Assembly (NCBI RefSeq): GCF_034676705.1
Contig: NZ_JAUCBS010000013.1
Span: 2,398,501 to 2,462,500 of the forward strand
Direction: 5' to 3'
Source: Gemmobacter sp.
GTDB lineage: Bacteria; Pseudomonadota; Alphaproteobacteria; Rhodobacterales; Rhodobacteraceae
DNA length: 64,000 bases
Under the pieces are notes generated by a model. It was not told the DNA's origin. It worked only from the letters and a program-made list of their open reading frames with translations, and made no database searches. The position numbers and the translations under genes are program-made. Positions 49,164 to 56,575 of this stretch are shown here, piece after piece (the stretch's first letter is position 1; every line of letters starts with the position of its first letter).

Positions 49164-51029
49164 TCAGCGCGCCAGCAGCAGCGCCTCGTGCCGTTTCAGG
49201 GTGCGGCGCGCGGCGGCATAGGCCTCGACGCCTTCGGGCTGCTTCAACTCGGGGAAGATCTCGAAAATCTCGCTGCGCTGCGCATTGCCCATGCCCTTCA
49301 GGGTCTGGTCGCCGGGCTGGAAGGTTTCCGTCCAGGCGCCGTTCGACAGCACCACTTCGTGGCGGTCGCACATGAAATGGATATAGGCGGTGCCCGCCGA
49401 CATGATCGACTTGATCCCGTCACCCACCAGATGCTTGGCGGCCACCAGCACCTCGTGTTCGTCGAAATACAGCGCGGTGCGGTCGTTGGCCACCAGCACG
49501 CGGTGGTTGGGGCTGACCATCATGTCGCGTTCCGGCAAGCCGTTGCCCAGGCTGCCCTTGCGGATCAGCACGGGGCGCAGATGCGGCGCCACGGCGAAAT
49601 CGCCGGCCGACATGTCGCGCTGGCCGGTCCAGCGGATTTCCTGGATGCCGTTGTCGCGGGTGATCACCCGGTCGCCCACGCGCAGTTCCTCGACCGGGAT
49701 TTCGCCGCGCGGGGTGGCGATCAGCGTGCCGGGGGTAAAGCAGGGGATCACATGTTCGATATTGACGAAGCGCGAGGTGCCCACGACGTTGCGGTCGGCA
49801 TCGAGGAAGGTGACCAGGCCGTTTTCCGGGTTGTCCTGATCATAGGTCACGCGCAGCGGGCCGGCGCCGGTCAGATCCAGCACGTCGTGATCGTCGCCGC
49901 CTTCGCCGCCGTCGATATAGTCGCCGCCCGATGTGATGGTGAACGAGTCGCGGTCATCGCCGCCCAGCAGCGTGCTGGAACCGCTGCCGCCGACCAGCGT
50001 GTCGTTGCCGGCATCCCCGGTCAGCAGGTTGTCGCCTTCGCCACCCGACAGGCTGTCGTTGCCGGCGTCGCCCATCAGGGTATCGTCGCCGTCGCCGCCA
50101 TGCAGCGTGTCGTCGCCATTGCCACCGCTGAGCGTATCGTCGCCGGGGCCGCCGTAAATCTGGTCGTTGCCGTTGCCGCCGAACACGGCATCGTCCCCTT
50201 CACCAGAGATGACGGTATCGTCGCCGTCGCCGGCAATCACGAAGTCATCGTCGCCCACCGCGCCCGACAGCAGCGCATCGCCGCTGTCGATCATGTCGCC
50301 ATCGTTGTCGCCGGTATAGGTGACGTCGATCAGGTCGCCGCCGGTGGTGCCCCAGACGATGCCGTCACGCCCGCCGCCGCCACCGCCGCCGTTGTCCACC
50401 GTGTCGGAGAACGACAGGAATTCGGCATTGCCCTTGAAATGCTGGTCGATACCGGCCAGCGAACCCAGATCCGTGGTCGATTGGCCGGCGCCGACGATCC
50501 AGTTCGGGTTCGCGCTGCCCATGTCCATCGACAGGGTGTTCGGCACGTCGTCGATATGCCAGGTGCCCTGGGTATGGTTGATGATGACCAGCTTGCCCGG
50601 CTCGGTCCCGCCATTGTCCCAGGAATAGGAGAATTCGATGCGGTCGCCCGGCGACAGGAAGCCCGGTTCGGTGGTGTAGGTCACCGTCTCGGTCGCGGTT
50701 TCGTGGCTGACCAGGACCGAACCGTCCTTCAGCACTTCGACCCGGAAGCCGCCGTTGTTCAGCCCTTCGGCATCCCGCGACAGCACCGTGTTCGGCCCGT
50801 CGCCGACATGTTCCGCCTGGGTGAATTTCATCGACACCGTGCCGCGATCCATCTGGAAGGTGTCCGACTGATAGATCTTGGCGAAATCGTCGATCCCGTC
50901 AAAATTGACCACCCCGCCTGCCGGCGTGGCACCATGCATGTAGTAGCCATCCTGCGCGCCGTTCCCGAGCGCCGAATCCCGGATGGTGGTATCCGTGTCG
51001 TTGAAATTGTACAGCGCGAAAACCGGCAT
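49164..51029 (-). CDS. LamG-like / RTX / Hint domain surface protein
   Basis: A 621-residue acidic protein without signal peptide. The N-terminal concanavalin/LamG-like domain covers about residues 1-215 (GGVVNFDGIDDFAKIYQSDT). A short Gly run is followed by nine-residue calcium repeats at about 260-345 (GGNGNDQIYGGPGDDTLSGG). The C-terminal Hint domain (about 435-590) has CFTPGTLIATPRGEIPVEEL, DRVITRDNGIQEIRWTGQRD and the histidine block MVSPNHRVLVAND. No C-terminal His-Asn for full intein splicing is visible, so only cleavage at the cysteine could occur. The protein is probably exported by a type I system elsewhere. A GGGGAAC site precedes the start at 51029. Confidence 0.85.
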   Translation of the reverse strand: MPVFALYNFNDTDTTIRDSALGNGAQDGYYMHGATPAGGVVNFDGIDDFAKIYQSDTFQMDRGTVSMKFTQAEHVGDGPNTVLSRDAEGLNNGGFRVEVLKDGSVLVSHETATETVTYTTEPGFLSPGDRIEFSYSWDNGGTEPGKLVIINHTQGTWHIDDVPNTLSMDMGSANPNWIVGAGQSTTDLGSLAGIDQHFKGNAEFLSFSDTVDNGGGGGGGRDGIVWGTTGGDLIDVTYTGDNDGDMIDSGDALLSGAVGDDDFVIAGDGDDTVISGEGDDAVFGGNGNDQIYGGPGDDTLSGGNGDDTLHGGDGDDTLMGDAGNDSLSGGEGDNLLTGDAGNDTLVGGSGSSTLLGGDDRDSFTITSGGDYIDGGEGGDDHDVLDLTGAGPLRVTYDQDNPENGLVTFLDADRNVVGTSRFVNIEHVIPCFTPGTLIATPRGEIPVEELRVGDRVITRDNGIQEIRWTGQRDMSAGDFAVAPHLRPVLIRKGSLGNGLPERDMMVSPNHRVLVANDRTALYFDEHEVLVAAKHLVGDGIKSIMSAGTAYIHFMCDRHEVVLSNGAWTETFQPGDQTLKGMGNAQRSEIFEIFPELKQPEGVEAYAAARRTLKRHEALLLAR

Positions 51030-51706
51030 CGCTCGTTCCCCTGTTCCGGTTGCGGCCACGCGCCGCGAACCGACGTTTCCCAAACGACTGCCCGAATGGA
51101 CAACCGCAAAGGCTCACCCCGCTGCAATGCAGCAGGACCGCCCCGAAAGGCTGACGTGAGGTCAGGAATAAGGCGCATGCGTTTCCGTAGGGCCGAATCA
51201 GCCCCCGGACCGCCAGAAATAAAGCCAACTCCGTCGGGGCCAGACACATGCCCCAGTCACCACCACGACCGCCCCCACGGCCCACTCATTCGCCCCAGCA
51301 AGGCTAATGAATTACTAACCCTGCCAAAGCCTTCACAAAAGCAAAAAGTGTCTGCATCGCGGCAGCACGGTGGCAGCAGGCGGAGGAATTCCACAACCAG
51401 AACGCGAAACAACCCCCAGGTGGCGGGGGTCGCTGTTTCCGGTGCAGAAATGCCTGTGCGGCGATTTGGGGCAAAATTGTGGCAAAAACCGGCAAATCCC
51501 TGGTCATGGTGCCAATAGCGGGGCAGGCATTCGCTACGATCCGCGAAACAATCACCGCACGCAGGACGGGCAGAACCCGCGTTAACCCTGCCTCCATCTT
51601 TCCGCCACAGTCTGGTGGCGGATGTTTCCCAGCCGGGCGGAATGCACAGAATTTGCAAGGTTTGTTGCCGGGCGCCACAGGGGTCATGCCACTGGCGGGC
51701 GAATCA
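51030..51706. other. 677-base gap without a convincing gene
   Basis: It lies upstream of the Hint/RTX gene and 3' of the quinone oxidoreductase gene. The middle (about 51290-51540) is markedly AT-richer than its surroundings, with tracts such as GGCAAAATTGTGGCAAAAAC. Short open frames on both strands lack ribosome sites and normal composition. It is probably a long regulatory region. Confidence 0.35.
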
Positions 51707-51733
51707 GCCGGCCCCGGATGTTCCGGGGCCGGC
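51707..51733 (-). terminator. Hairpin after the quinone oxidoreductase gene
   Basis: A perfect twelve-base-pair stem (GCCGGCCCCGGA with its complement) and three-base loop lie six bases after the stop codon. No T run follows. Confidence 0.65.
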
Positions 51734-51739
51734 CGGCGA

Positions 51740-52720
51740 TCAGGGCAGCAACACCACGCCGCCGGGGCTTTGCTGGGCCTCCAGCACCTCGTGGGCGCGG
51801 GCGGCCTCGGCCAGCGGCAGGGTCAGGGGGGCGATGGGCCGGATGATGCCGGCGGCAAAGGCCTCGAACACCCGTGCCGACAGGGCTGCCAGCCGGTCGG
51901 GGCTGCGCAGGTAGTGGAACACGATCGGCCGCACCAGCGTCAGCGACCGCACGGCAAGGTCGGACGGCGTCAGCGGCGCGACCGGGCCCGATGCCTGGCC
52001 GTAGTTCACCAGCGTGCCCTCGTAATCCAGCGCGGCCAGCGATCCGGCAAAGGTATCCTTGCCCACCGCATCGTAAACCGCCGCCACCCCGGCCCCGCCG
52101 GTCAGGTCGCGCACGCGGGCGACGAAATCTTCCTGCCGGTAGAGGATGGTGTGATGGGCGCCCGCCCGTTCGGCCGCCGCCGCCTTTTCGGCGGTGCCGG
52201 CGGTGCCGATCACCGTGGCGCCCAGGTGGCGGCACCAGCTGCACAGCAACTGCCCCACCCCGCCGGCCGCCGCATGGACCAGCACGGTCTGCCCCGCCTG
52301 CACGGCATGGGCGCGGGTCACCAGCACGCTGACGGTCAGCGCCTTCATCAGCGTGGCGGCCAGTTCGGCATCGCCGATCCCTGCGGGCAGCGCGATCACC
52401 TCGGCCGCCGGCATCACGCGGTGGCTGGCATAGCCGCCATAGCGCCCGCTGACCCAGCCCGCCCGCTGCCCGACCACCAGCCCGGCCACCCCCGGCCCGA
52501 TGGCATCAATCACGCCGACCCCTTCGATCCCGGGAATCCCCGGCAGGGCCAGCGTGCGGTATGACCCCGAGCGCACATAGCAATCGTGGAAGTTCACCCC
52601 GATGGCGGTCTGGCGCAAGCGCACCTCGCCGGGACCGGGATCGGGCATCGCGGTGTCCGACAGGCGCAGCACCTGCGGCCCGCCGAAGTCCTTCAGGACA
52701 ATGGCCTGCATGGTCGTCAT
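51740..52720 (-). CDS. NADPH:quinone oxidoreductase (zeta-crystallin-like, MDR)
   Basis: The 326-residue medium-chain dehydrogenase/reductase is of the zinc-free quinone reductase type. It has GPGEVRLRQTAIGVNFHDCYVRSG and PGIPGIEGVGVIDAIGPGV, with the nucleotide-binding motif VLVHAAAGGVGQLLCSWCRHLG. Zinc-binding cysteines of alcohol dehydrogenases are absent. It reduces quinones or other electrophiles with NADPH. The gene lies 16 bases downstream of the hydratase gene on the same strand, so the two may form an operon for handling an aromatic-derived compound (inference). Confidence 0.9.
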   Translation of the reverse strand: MTTMQAIVLKDFGGPQVLRLSDTAMPDPGPGEVRLRQTAIGVNFHDCYVRSGSYRTLALPGIPGIEGVGVIDAIGPGVAGLVVGQRAGWVSGRYGGYASHRVMPAAEVIALPAGIGDAELAATLMKALTVSVLVTRAHAVQAGQTVLVHAAAGGVGQLLCSWCRHLGATVIGTAGTAEKAAAAERAGAHHTILYRQEDFVARVRDLTGGAGVAAVYDAVGKDTFAGSLAALDYEGTLVNYGQASGPVAPLTPSDLAVRSLTLVRPIVFHYLRSPDRLAALSARVFEAFAAGIIRPIAPLTLPLAEAARAHEVLEAQQSPGGVVLLP

Positions 52721-52736
52721 GGTGTTCTCCCGTGGA

Positions 52737-53546
52737 TCAGACGCAGCGCAGGGTCAGGCCCGGCAGTGGCAGCCCCTCCAGCGCGGTGGACCAGACCTGC
52801 CCCGGCGCCACCGGAAAGGCGCGCGTCACGGTGCCGGTGGTGATGATGTCGCCCGGCTCGATCCCGCGGCCATGCGGGCAATCGGCCAGCCCGCGCACGA
52901 AATGGCGCAGCGCCGACAGCGGGCCATCCAGCACATTGGCGGCCACGCCATGATCCCGGGTGCCATCATCGCAGCGCAGGGTCATGCCGAAGGCCGCAAG
53001 GTCTGCCAGCCAGCGCGCCGGATCGGTGACCGGCACCCAGGGACCATGCGCATAGGCGCCATGCAGCGCCCCAGAGGCCATGGTATCCACCGGGCGGAAC
53101 CGCCAGCCGGGGAACGAGGATTGCACGATCTCGACCCCATGCGCCACCGCGTCGATAGAGGCAAGCAGCGCCGCCTCGTCCATATCCGGGGTCGGGGTGC
53201 GGGCCATGCGAAAGGCGATCTCGGGTTCGATCCGCGGCTCGTGCAGGTGGGATATGCGCAGATCGGTGGTGCCGGGGCCGGCGGCAACCAGCCCTCCGGC
53301 ATACATCGGGCCCCAGATCGGGGCATGCACATCGTATTCGTCCCAGATCGTGCGGTTGGTAAAGCCGATCTTCCAGCCCGCCACCCGTTCCCCCCGCGCC
53401 ACGCGCCGCGCCATCAAGTCGGCGGCAATGGCATAGGCCTGCGGAATGGTCAGGCCGGGGTCGGCATCGGTCAGGGGCGCATGGGGCGCCCCGGCATCAT
53501 AGGCGGCCAGCAGGCTGGCGGCGCGGTCGCGGATGGTGTCGGTCAT
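52737..53546 (-). CDS. 2-keto-4-pentenoate hydratase / fumarylacetoacetate-hydrolase-fold enzyme
   Basis: The 269-residue protein has the MhpD/HpcG layout: AGWKIGFTNRTIWDEYDVHAP, then IEPEIAFRMARTPTPDMDE with the metal-binding glutamates. Later come HGVEIVQSSFPGWRF and GDIITTGTVTRAFPVAPGQ near the C-terminus. Such enzymes hydrate 2-oxo-pent-4-enoate in meta-cleavage of aromatics, or act as 4-oxalocrotonate decarboxylase. No ring-cleavage dioxygenase is nearby, so the pathway is open. It is upstream of the quinone oxidoreductase gene with a 16-base gap. Confidence 0.85.
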   Translation of the reverse strand: MTDTIRDRAASLLAAYDAGAPHAPLTDADPGLTIPQAYAIAADLMARRVARGERVAGWKIGFTNRTIWDEYDVHAPIWGPMYAGGLVAAGPGTTDLRISHLHEPRIEPEIAFRMARTPTPDMDEAALLASIDAVAHGVEIVQSSFPGWRFRPVDTMASGALHGAYAHGPWVPVTDPARWLADLAAFGMTLRCDDGTRDHGVAANVLDGPLSALRHFVRGLADCPHGRGIEPGDIITTGTVTRAFPVAPGQVWSTALEGLPLPGLTLRCV

Positions 53547-53603
53547 GCTGTCTCCCTGTCGCTTGTCAGGTGATAGGACCGCAGCCGCCGGGGAACAAGG
53601 CCG

Positions 53604-54272
53604 TCAGGGCAAGGGCAAGACGCCGATGACCGGCCCGTGCAGATGCAGGACCGCCGCCCAGACCAGCACCGCCAACCCCAGCCGCGCCCAGGGCGGCGAT
53701 GGCCAGCGGCGTGACAAGGTGACAGGGACCAGCGCGGTATGCACCGTCAGCCGCGCCCATTCGGCCGGCCCCATCGCACGGCGGCGGCGGCGTTCCACCA
53801 GCGGCATCCCGGCCAGCGCCATGGCCAGGAACGGCCCGAACAGCAGGACATGCGCCAGATCGCCATTGACCAGCAGATGCGCCCCCGACCACAGCGCCAG
53901 CGCCCAGAGCAGCGGTTGCCGCGTGATGCCGGCGATGCCCGGCCGCGCCGGATCGAACCCCTGCGCCCGGCCCTCGAAGGCAAAGGGATTCGCGGCGCCG
54001 GTGCCAAGCGCCGCAAGCAGGATGGCCAGCGGCATCGCCAGATTGACCGCCCAGCGGTGCCAGGGCTGCTGATCCCACAACGGCACAAAGGGCGCCCGCC
54101 CCGCCGCCGCGACCAGCCACCACAGCAGCAGCAGCGAAACGGCCGAAAACAGCACCATATACCCCCACGCACCGATCCGCGCGACGACGCGCCCCCGCAG
54201 CCCCGCCAGCGCGGGGATACGATGCGAGGCGAGGAAGGCCAGCATGGCAAGGGCGAATTCGATCCAGTCCAT
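53604..54272 (-). CDS. NnrU family membrane protein
   Basis: The 222-residue integral membrane protein has about six hydrophobic helices. The NnrU signature begins MDWIEFALAMLAFLASHRIPA with LRGRVVARIG, and continues with TRQPLLWALALWSGAHLLVNGDLAHVLLFGPF. NnrU is associated with denitrification loci and is related to the NnrU/MddA methyltransferase-like fold; its exact role is unresolved. No nitrite or nitric-oxide reductase genes are in the window. The start at 54272 opens the first helix; longer frames add basic sequence from the repeat region. Confidence 0.85.
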   Translation of the reverse strand: MDWIEFALAMLAFLASHRIPALAGLRGRVVARIGAWGYMVLFSAVSLLLLWWLVAAAGRAPFVPLWDQQPWHRWAVNLAMPLAILLAALGTGAANPFAFEGRAQGFDPARPGIAGITRQPLLWALALWSGAHLLVNGDLAHVLLFGPFLAMALAGMPLVERRRRRAMGPAEWARLTVHTALVPVTLSRRWPSPPWARLGLAVLVWAAVLHLHGPVIGVLPLP

Positions 54273-54334
54273 GCCACAGGGATGCGCCGGCAGGTGCCAA
54301 ACTGCAAGCCGCCCGATGGTCGCAGGCGGGGGCA

Positions 54335-54407
54335 AGGGGGGCCCTGCCCCCCTCTTGGCGCGGGACCGCGCCAATTCACCCCCCGGGATATTTGGATCAA
54401 AGCGAAA
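54335..54407 (+). repeat. Extended interspersed element, two hairpins plus core
   Basis: In order: hairpin AGGGGGGC/GCCCCCCT (54335-54353), hairpin TTGGCGCG/CGCGCCAA (54355-54374), ATTCACC, then CCCCGGGATATTTGG and ATCAAAGCGAAA (to 54407). The same order is seen at 29165-29091 (minus strand) and 55915-55985. Here it lies between the divergent NnrU and sodB genes, so it cannot be only a terminator. Confidence 0.72.
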
Positions 54408-54501
54408 CTGCGCCGACCAGGGCGCGCGCGGACTGCGCCCTTGACCTTGCGGCCGGGAAAGCCCTTATTCGGGGCAGCAGATCAACCAAGAGGAATGCGC
54501 C

Positions 54502-55104
54502 ATGGCCTTCACCCTTCCCGACCTTCCCTACAAATACAACGCCCTGGAACTGCTGGGCATGTCGATGGAAACGATGGAGTTCCACCACGACCTGCACCAC
54601 AAGGCCTATGTCGACAACGGCAACAAGCTGATCGCCGGGACCGAATGGGAAAACAAGTCGGTCGAGGAGATCGTCAAGGGCACCTATCAGGCGGGCGCCG
54701 TGGCGCAGAACGGCATCTTCAACAATGCCAGCCAGCACTGGAACCACTGCCTGTTCTGGGAAATCATGGGCCCGGGCGACGACAAGAAGATCCCCGGCGC
54801 GCTGGAGAAGGCCTTGACCGAGGCGTTCGGTTCGGTCGCCAAGTTCAAGGAAGATTTCGCCGCTGCCGGTGCGGGCCAGTTCGGCTCGGGCTGGGCCTGG
54901 CTGGTCAAGGACAAGGACGGCGCGCTGAAGGTGACCAAGACCGAGAACGGCGTCAACCCGCTGTGCTTTGGCCAGACCGCGCTGCTGGGCTGCGACGTGT
55001 GGGAACATTCCTACTACATCGACTTCCGCAACAAGCGCCCGGCCTATCTGTCGAACTTCCTGGAAAAGCTGGTGAACTGGGAAGCGGTCGCCGCCAAGCT
55101 GTGA
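54502..55104 (+). CDS. sodB: Superoxide dismutase (Fe/Mn family)
   Basis: This 200-residue cytoplasmic enzyme dismutates superoxide to peroxide and oxygen. Metal ligands are visible in EFHHDLHHKAYVDN (about His27), QHWNHCLFWEIM (about His75) and CDVWEHSYYIDFRNKRPAYL (Asp and His near 160). FNNASQHWNHCLFW and AGAGQFGSGWAWL are of the iron type, so SodB rather than SodA is preferred. AAGAGGAATGCGCC precedes the ATG. A clear intrinsic terminator follows. Confidence 0.95.
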   Translation: MAFTLPDLPYKYNALELLGMSMETMEFHHDLHHKAYVDNGNKLIAGTEWENKSVEEIVKGTYQAGAVAQNGIFNNASQHWNHCLFWEIMGPGDDKKIPGALEKALTEAFGSVAKFKEDFAAAGAGQFGSGWAWLVKDKDGALKVTKTENGVNPLCFGQTALLGCDVWEHSYYIDFRNKRPAYLSNFLEKLVNWEAVAAKL

Positions 55105-55121
55105 TCGGCAGCACTTCAGTG

Positions 55122-55150
55122 AAAGGCCCGCCTGCAATGGCGGGCCTTTT
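55122..55150 (+). terminator. Intrinsic terminator of sodB
   Basis: AAAGGCCCGCC pairs perfectly with its complement around the loop TGCAAT and ends in four Ts, 18 bases after the stop codon. This is one of the few classical terminators in the window. Confidence 0.88.
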
Positions 55151-55212
55151 CGCTTTCCCGCCCGCACAATCCTTGGGAAAAGCGCCACAGGGAATCATCC
55201 GGGGGTGCCGCC

Positions 55213-55905
55213 ATGGCCTTTGACCGTTCCATCAAGATCGCGCCGTCGATCCTGTCCGCCGATTTCGCCGATTTCGGGCGCGAGATCCGGGCGGTCGAGG
55301 ATCAGGGGGCGGACTGGGTGCATGTCGACGTGATGGACGGGCATTTCGTGCCCAACCTCACCTTTGGCCCGCCGGCGGTGGCGGCGTTCCGCAAGCATGT
55401 GCGCACGGTGATGGACGTGCATCTGATGATCGCGCCGGTCGATCCCTATATCGAGGCCTTTGCCAATGCCGGCGCCGATATCATCACCGCCCATGTCGAG
55501 GCCGGGCCGCATATCCACCGCACCTTGCAGGCCATTCGCGCAACCGGGAAGAAGGCCGGCGTGGCGCTGAACCCGGGCACCCCGGCCGAGGCGGTGGCGC
55601 ATCTGCTGGATCTGGCCGACCTGATCTGCGTGATGACGGTGAACCCCGGCTTTGGCGGGCAGAAGTTCATCGACATGACGGGCAAGGTGCGCCAGTTGCG
55701 CGTGATGATCGGCGACCGCCCGGTGCATATCGAGATCGACGGCGGGGTCGATACCGCCACGGCGCCGGGGCTGGTGGCGGCGGGGGCCGATGTGCTGGTG
55801 GCCGGATCGGCGGTGTTCAAGGGCGGCTCGGTGGACAAGGCGGCCGTCTATGGCGCGAACATTGCCGCGATCCGCGCGGCGGCGACCGGCGCGCTGGCCG
55901 GCTGA
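55213..55905 (+). CDS. rpe: Ribulose-phosphate 3-epimerase
   Basis: The 230-residue TIM-barrel metal enzyme interconverts ribulose 5-phosphate and xylulose 5-phosphate in the pentose phosphate and Calvin cycles. Signatures are KIAPSILSADFADFGREIRAV, VHVDVMDGHFVPNLTFGP, VMTVNPGFGGQKFID and the phosphate loop VLVAGSAVFKG. Length and motifs are normal. It is monocistronic by appearance, between the sodB terminator and a repeat block. Confidence 0.96.
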   Translation: MAFDRSIKIAPSILSADFADFGREIRAVEDQGADWVHVDVMDGHFVPNLTFGPPAVAAFRKHVRTVMDVHLMIAPVDPYIEAFANAGADIITAHVEAGPHIHRTLQAIRATGKKAGVALNPGTPAEAVAHLLDLADLICVMTVNPGFGGQKFIDMTGKVRQLRVMIGDRPVHIEIDGGVDTATAPGLVAAGADVLVAGSAVFKGGSVDKAAVYGANIAAIRAAATGALAG

Positions 55906-55914
55906 ACAGGCAGA

Positions 55915-56080
55915 AGGGGGACCAGTCCCCCTCTTGGCCCGTTCCGGGCCAATTCACCCCCAGGGGTATTTGGGGAAGGTGATGGGGCAGTCGCAGAGCC
56001 GATCCCGACGTCGGCTGATAGCCCCTTTTCGCTTTGATCCAAATATCCTCGGGGGGTCCGGGGGGCAGACGGCCCCCCGG
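55915..56080. repeat. Two opposed extended elements between convergent genes
   Basis: The plus-strand copy (55915-55985) has hairpins AGGGGGAC/GTCCCCCT and TTGGCCCG/CGGGCCAA, then ATTCACCCCCAGGGGTATTT and GGGGAAGGTGATGGGG. The minus-strand copy (56080 to 56026) has hairpin CCGGGGGGC/GCCCCCCGG, then CCGAGGATATTTGG and ATCAAAGCGAAAAGG. The block fills the space between the rpe and holC stops and likely ends both transcripts. Confidence 0.75.
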
Positions 56081-56107
56081 TCCGACGCATCCGAAGCGTG
56101 CGCCATC

Positions 56108-56575
56108 TCAGTTCTTGCGCTTTGCCGTCTGCATCTGCCAGCGACCCGAAGCTTCGGACCAGTATTCCGCCTCGGCCCCTGCGCCGGTCAGGTCGCGCCA
56201 CTGGCTGCGGGCGATTTCCATTGCGGCGGGGTCGCCGCCATCGAACACGATCCAGCACCGTTCCAGCGCCGCGATTTCGTCAACCGTCACCGGCGCGCCA
56301 TCCAGCGCCAGCAGCGCGCGGGCGCCGTTCGGGATGGCCGGCCCTTGCGTCAGCAGCACCGGCTGGTCGGCATCCTGCGGGGTGCCGGCCATGCCATGGG
56401 GCAGGAAGCTGTCTTCGGGGTGCAGCCACAGCCGTTCGTCCAGCCGCTCCAGCGTCGGGCGGTCGGGGCTGCGGATCACCACGCGCCAGCCCAGCCCCAG
56501 CGCGCGGGTGACGTTCAGGCGCACCACATCCTCGGCCGACGACCGGGTGAGGTGAAAGAACAGCGCGTGGCCCAT
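56108..56575 (-). CDS. holC: DNA polymerase III chi subunit
   Basis: The 155-residue protein starts MGHALFFHLTRSSAEDVVRL and contains ALGLGWRVVIRSPDRPTLERL, DERLWLHPEDSFLPHGMAG and CWIVFDGGDPAAMEIARSQW, matching HolC. Chi links the clamp loader to single-strand-binding protein during replication. Its ATG overlaps the last base of pepA, and the holC-after-pepA order is common in proteobacteria. Confidence 0.92.
   Translation of the reverse strand: MGHALFFHLTRSSAEDVVRLNVTRALGLGWRVVIRSPDRPTLERLDERLWLHPEDSFLPHGMAGTPQDADQPVLLTQGPAIPNGARALLALDGAPVTVDEIAALERCWIVFDGGDPAAMEIARSQWRDLTGAGAEAEYWSEASGRWQMQTAKRKN

Noticed and set aside
51257..51687. Short open frames in the 677-base gap next to the Hint/RTX gene
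   Set aside because: Several overlap in different frames, none has a Shine-Dalgarno site, and codon use is unlike neighbouring genes.
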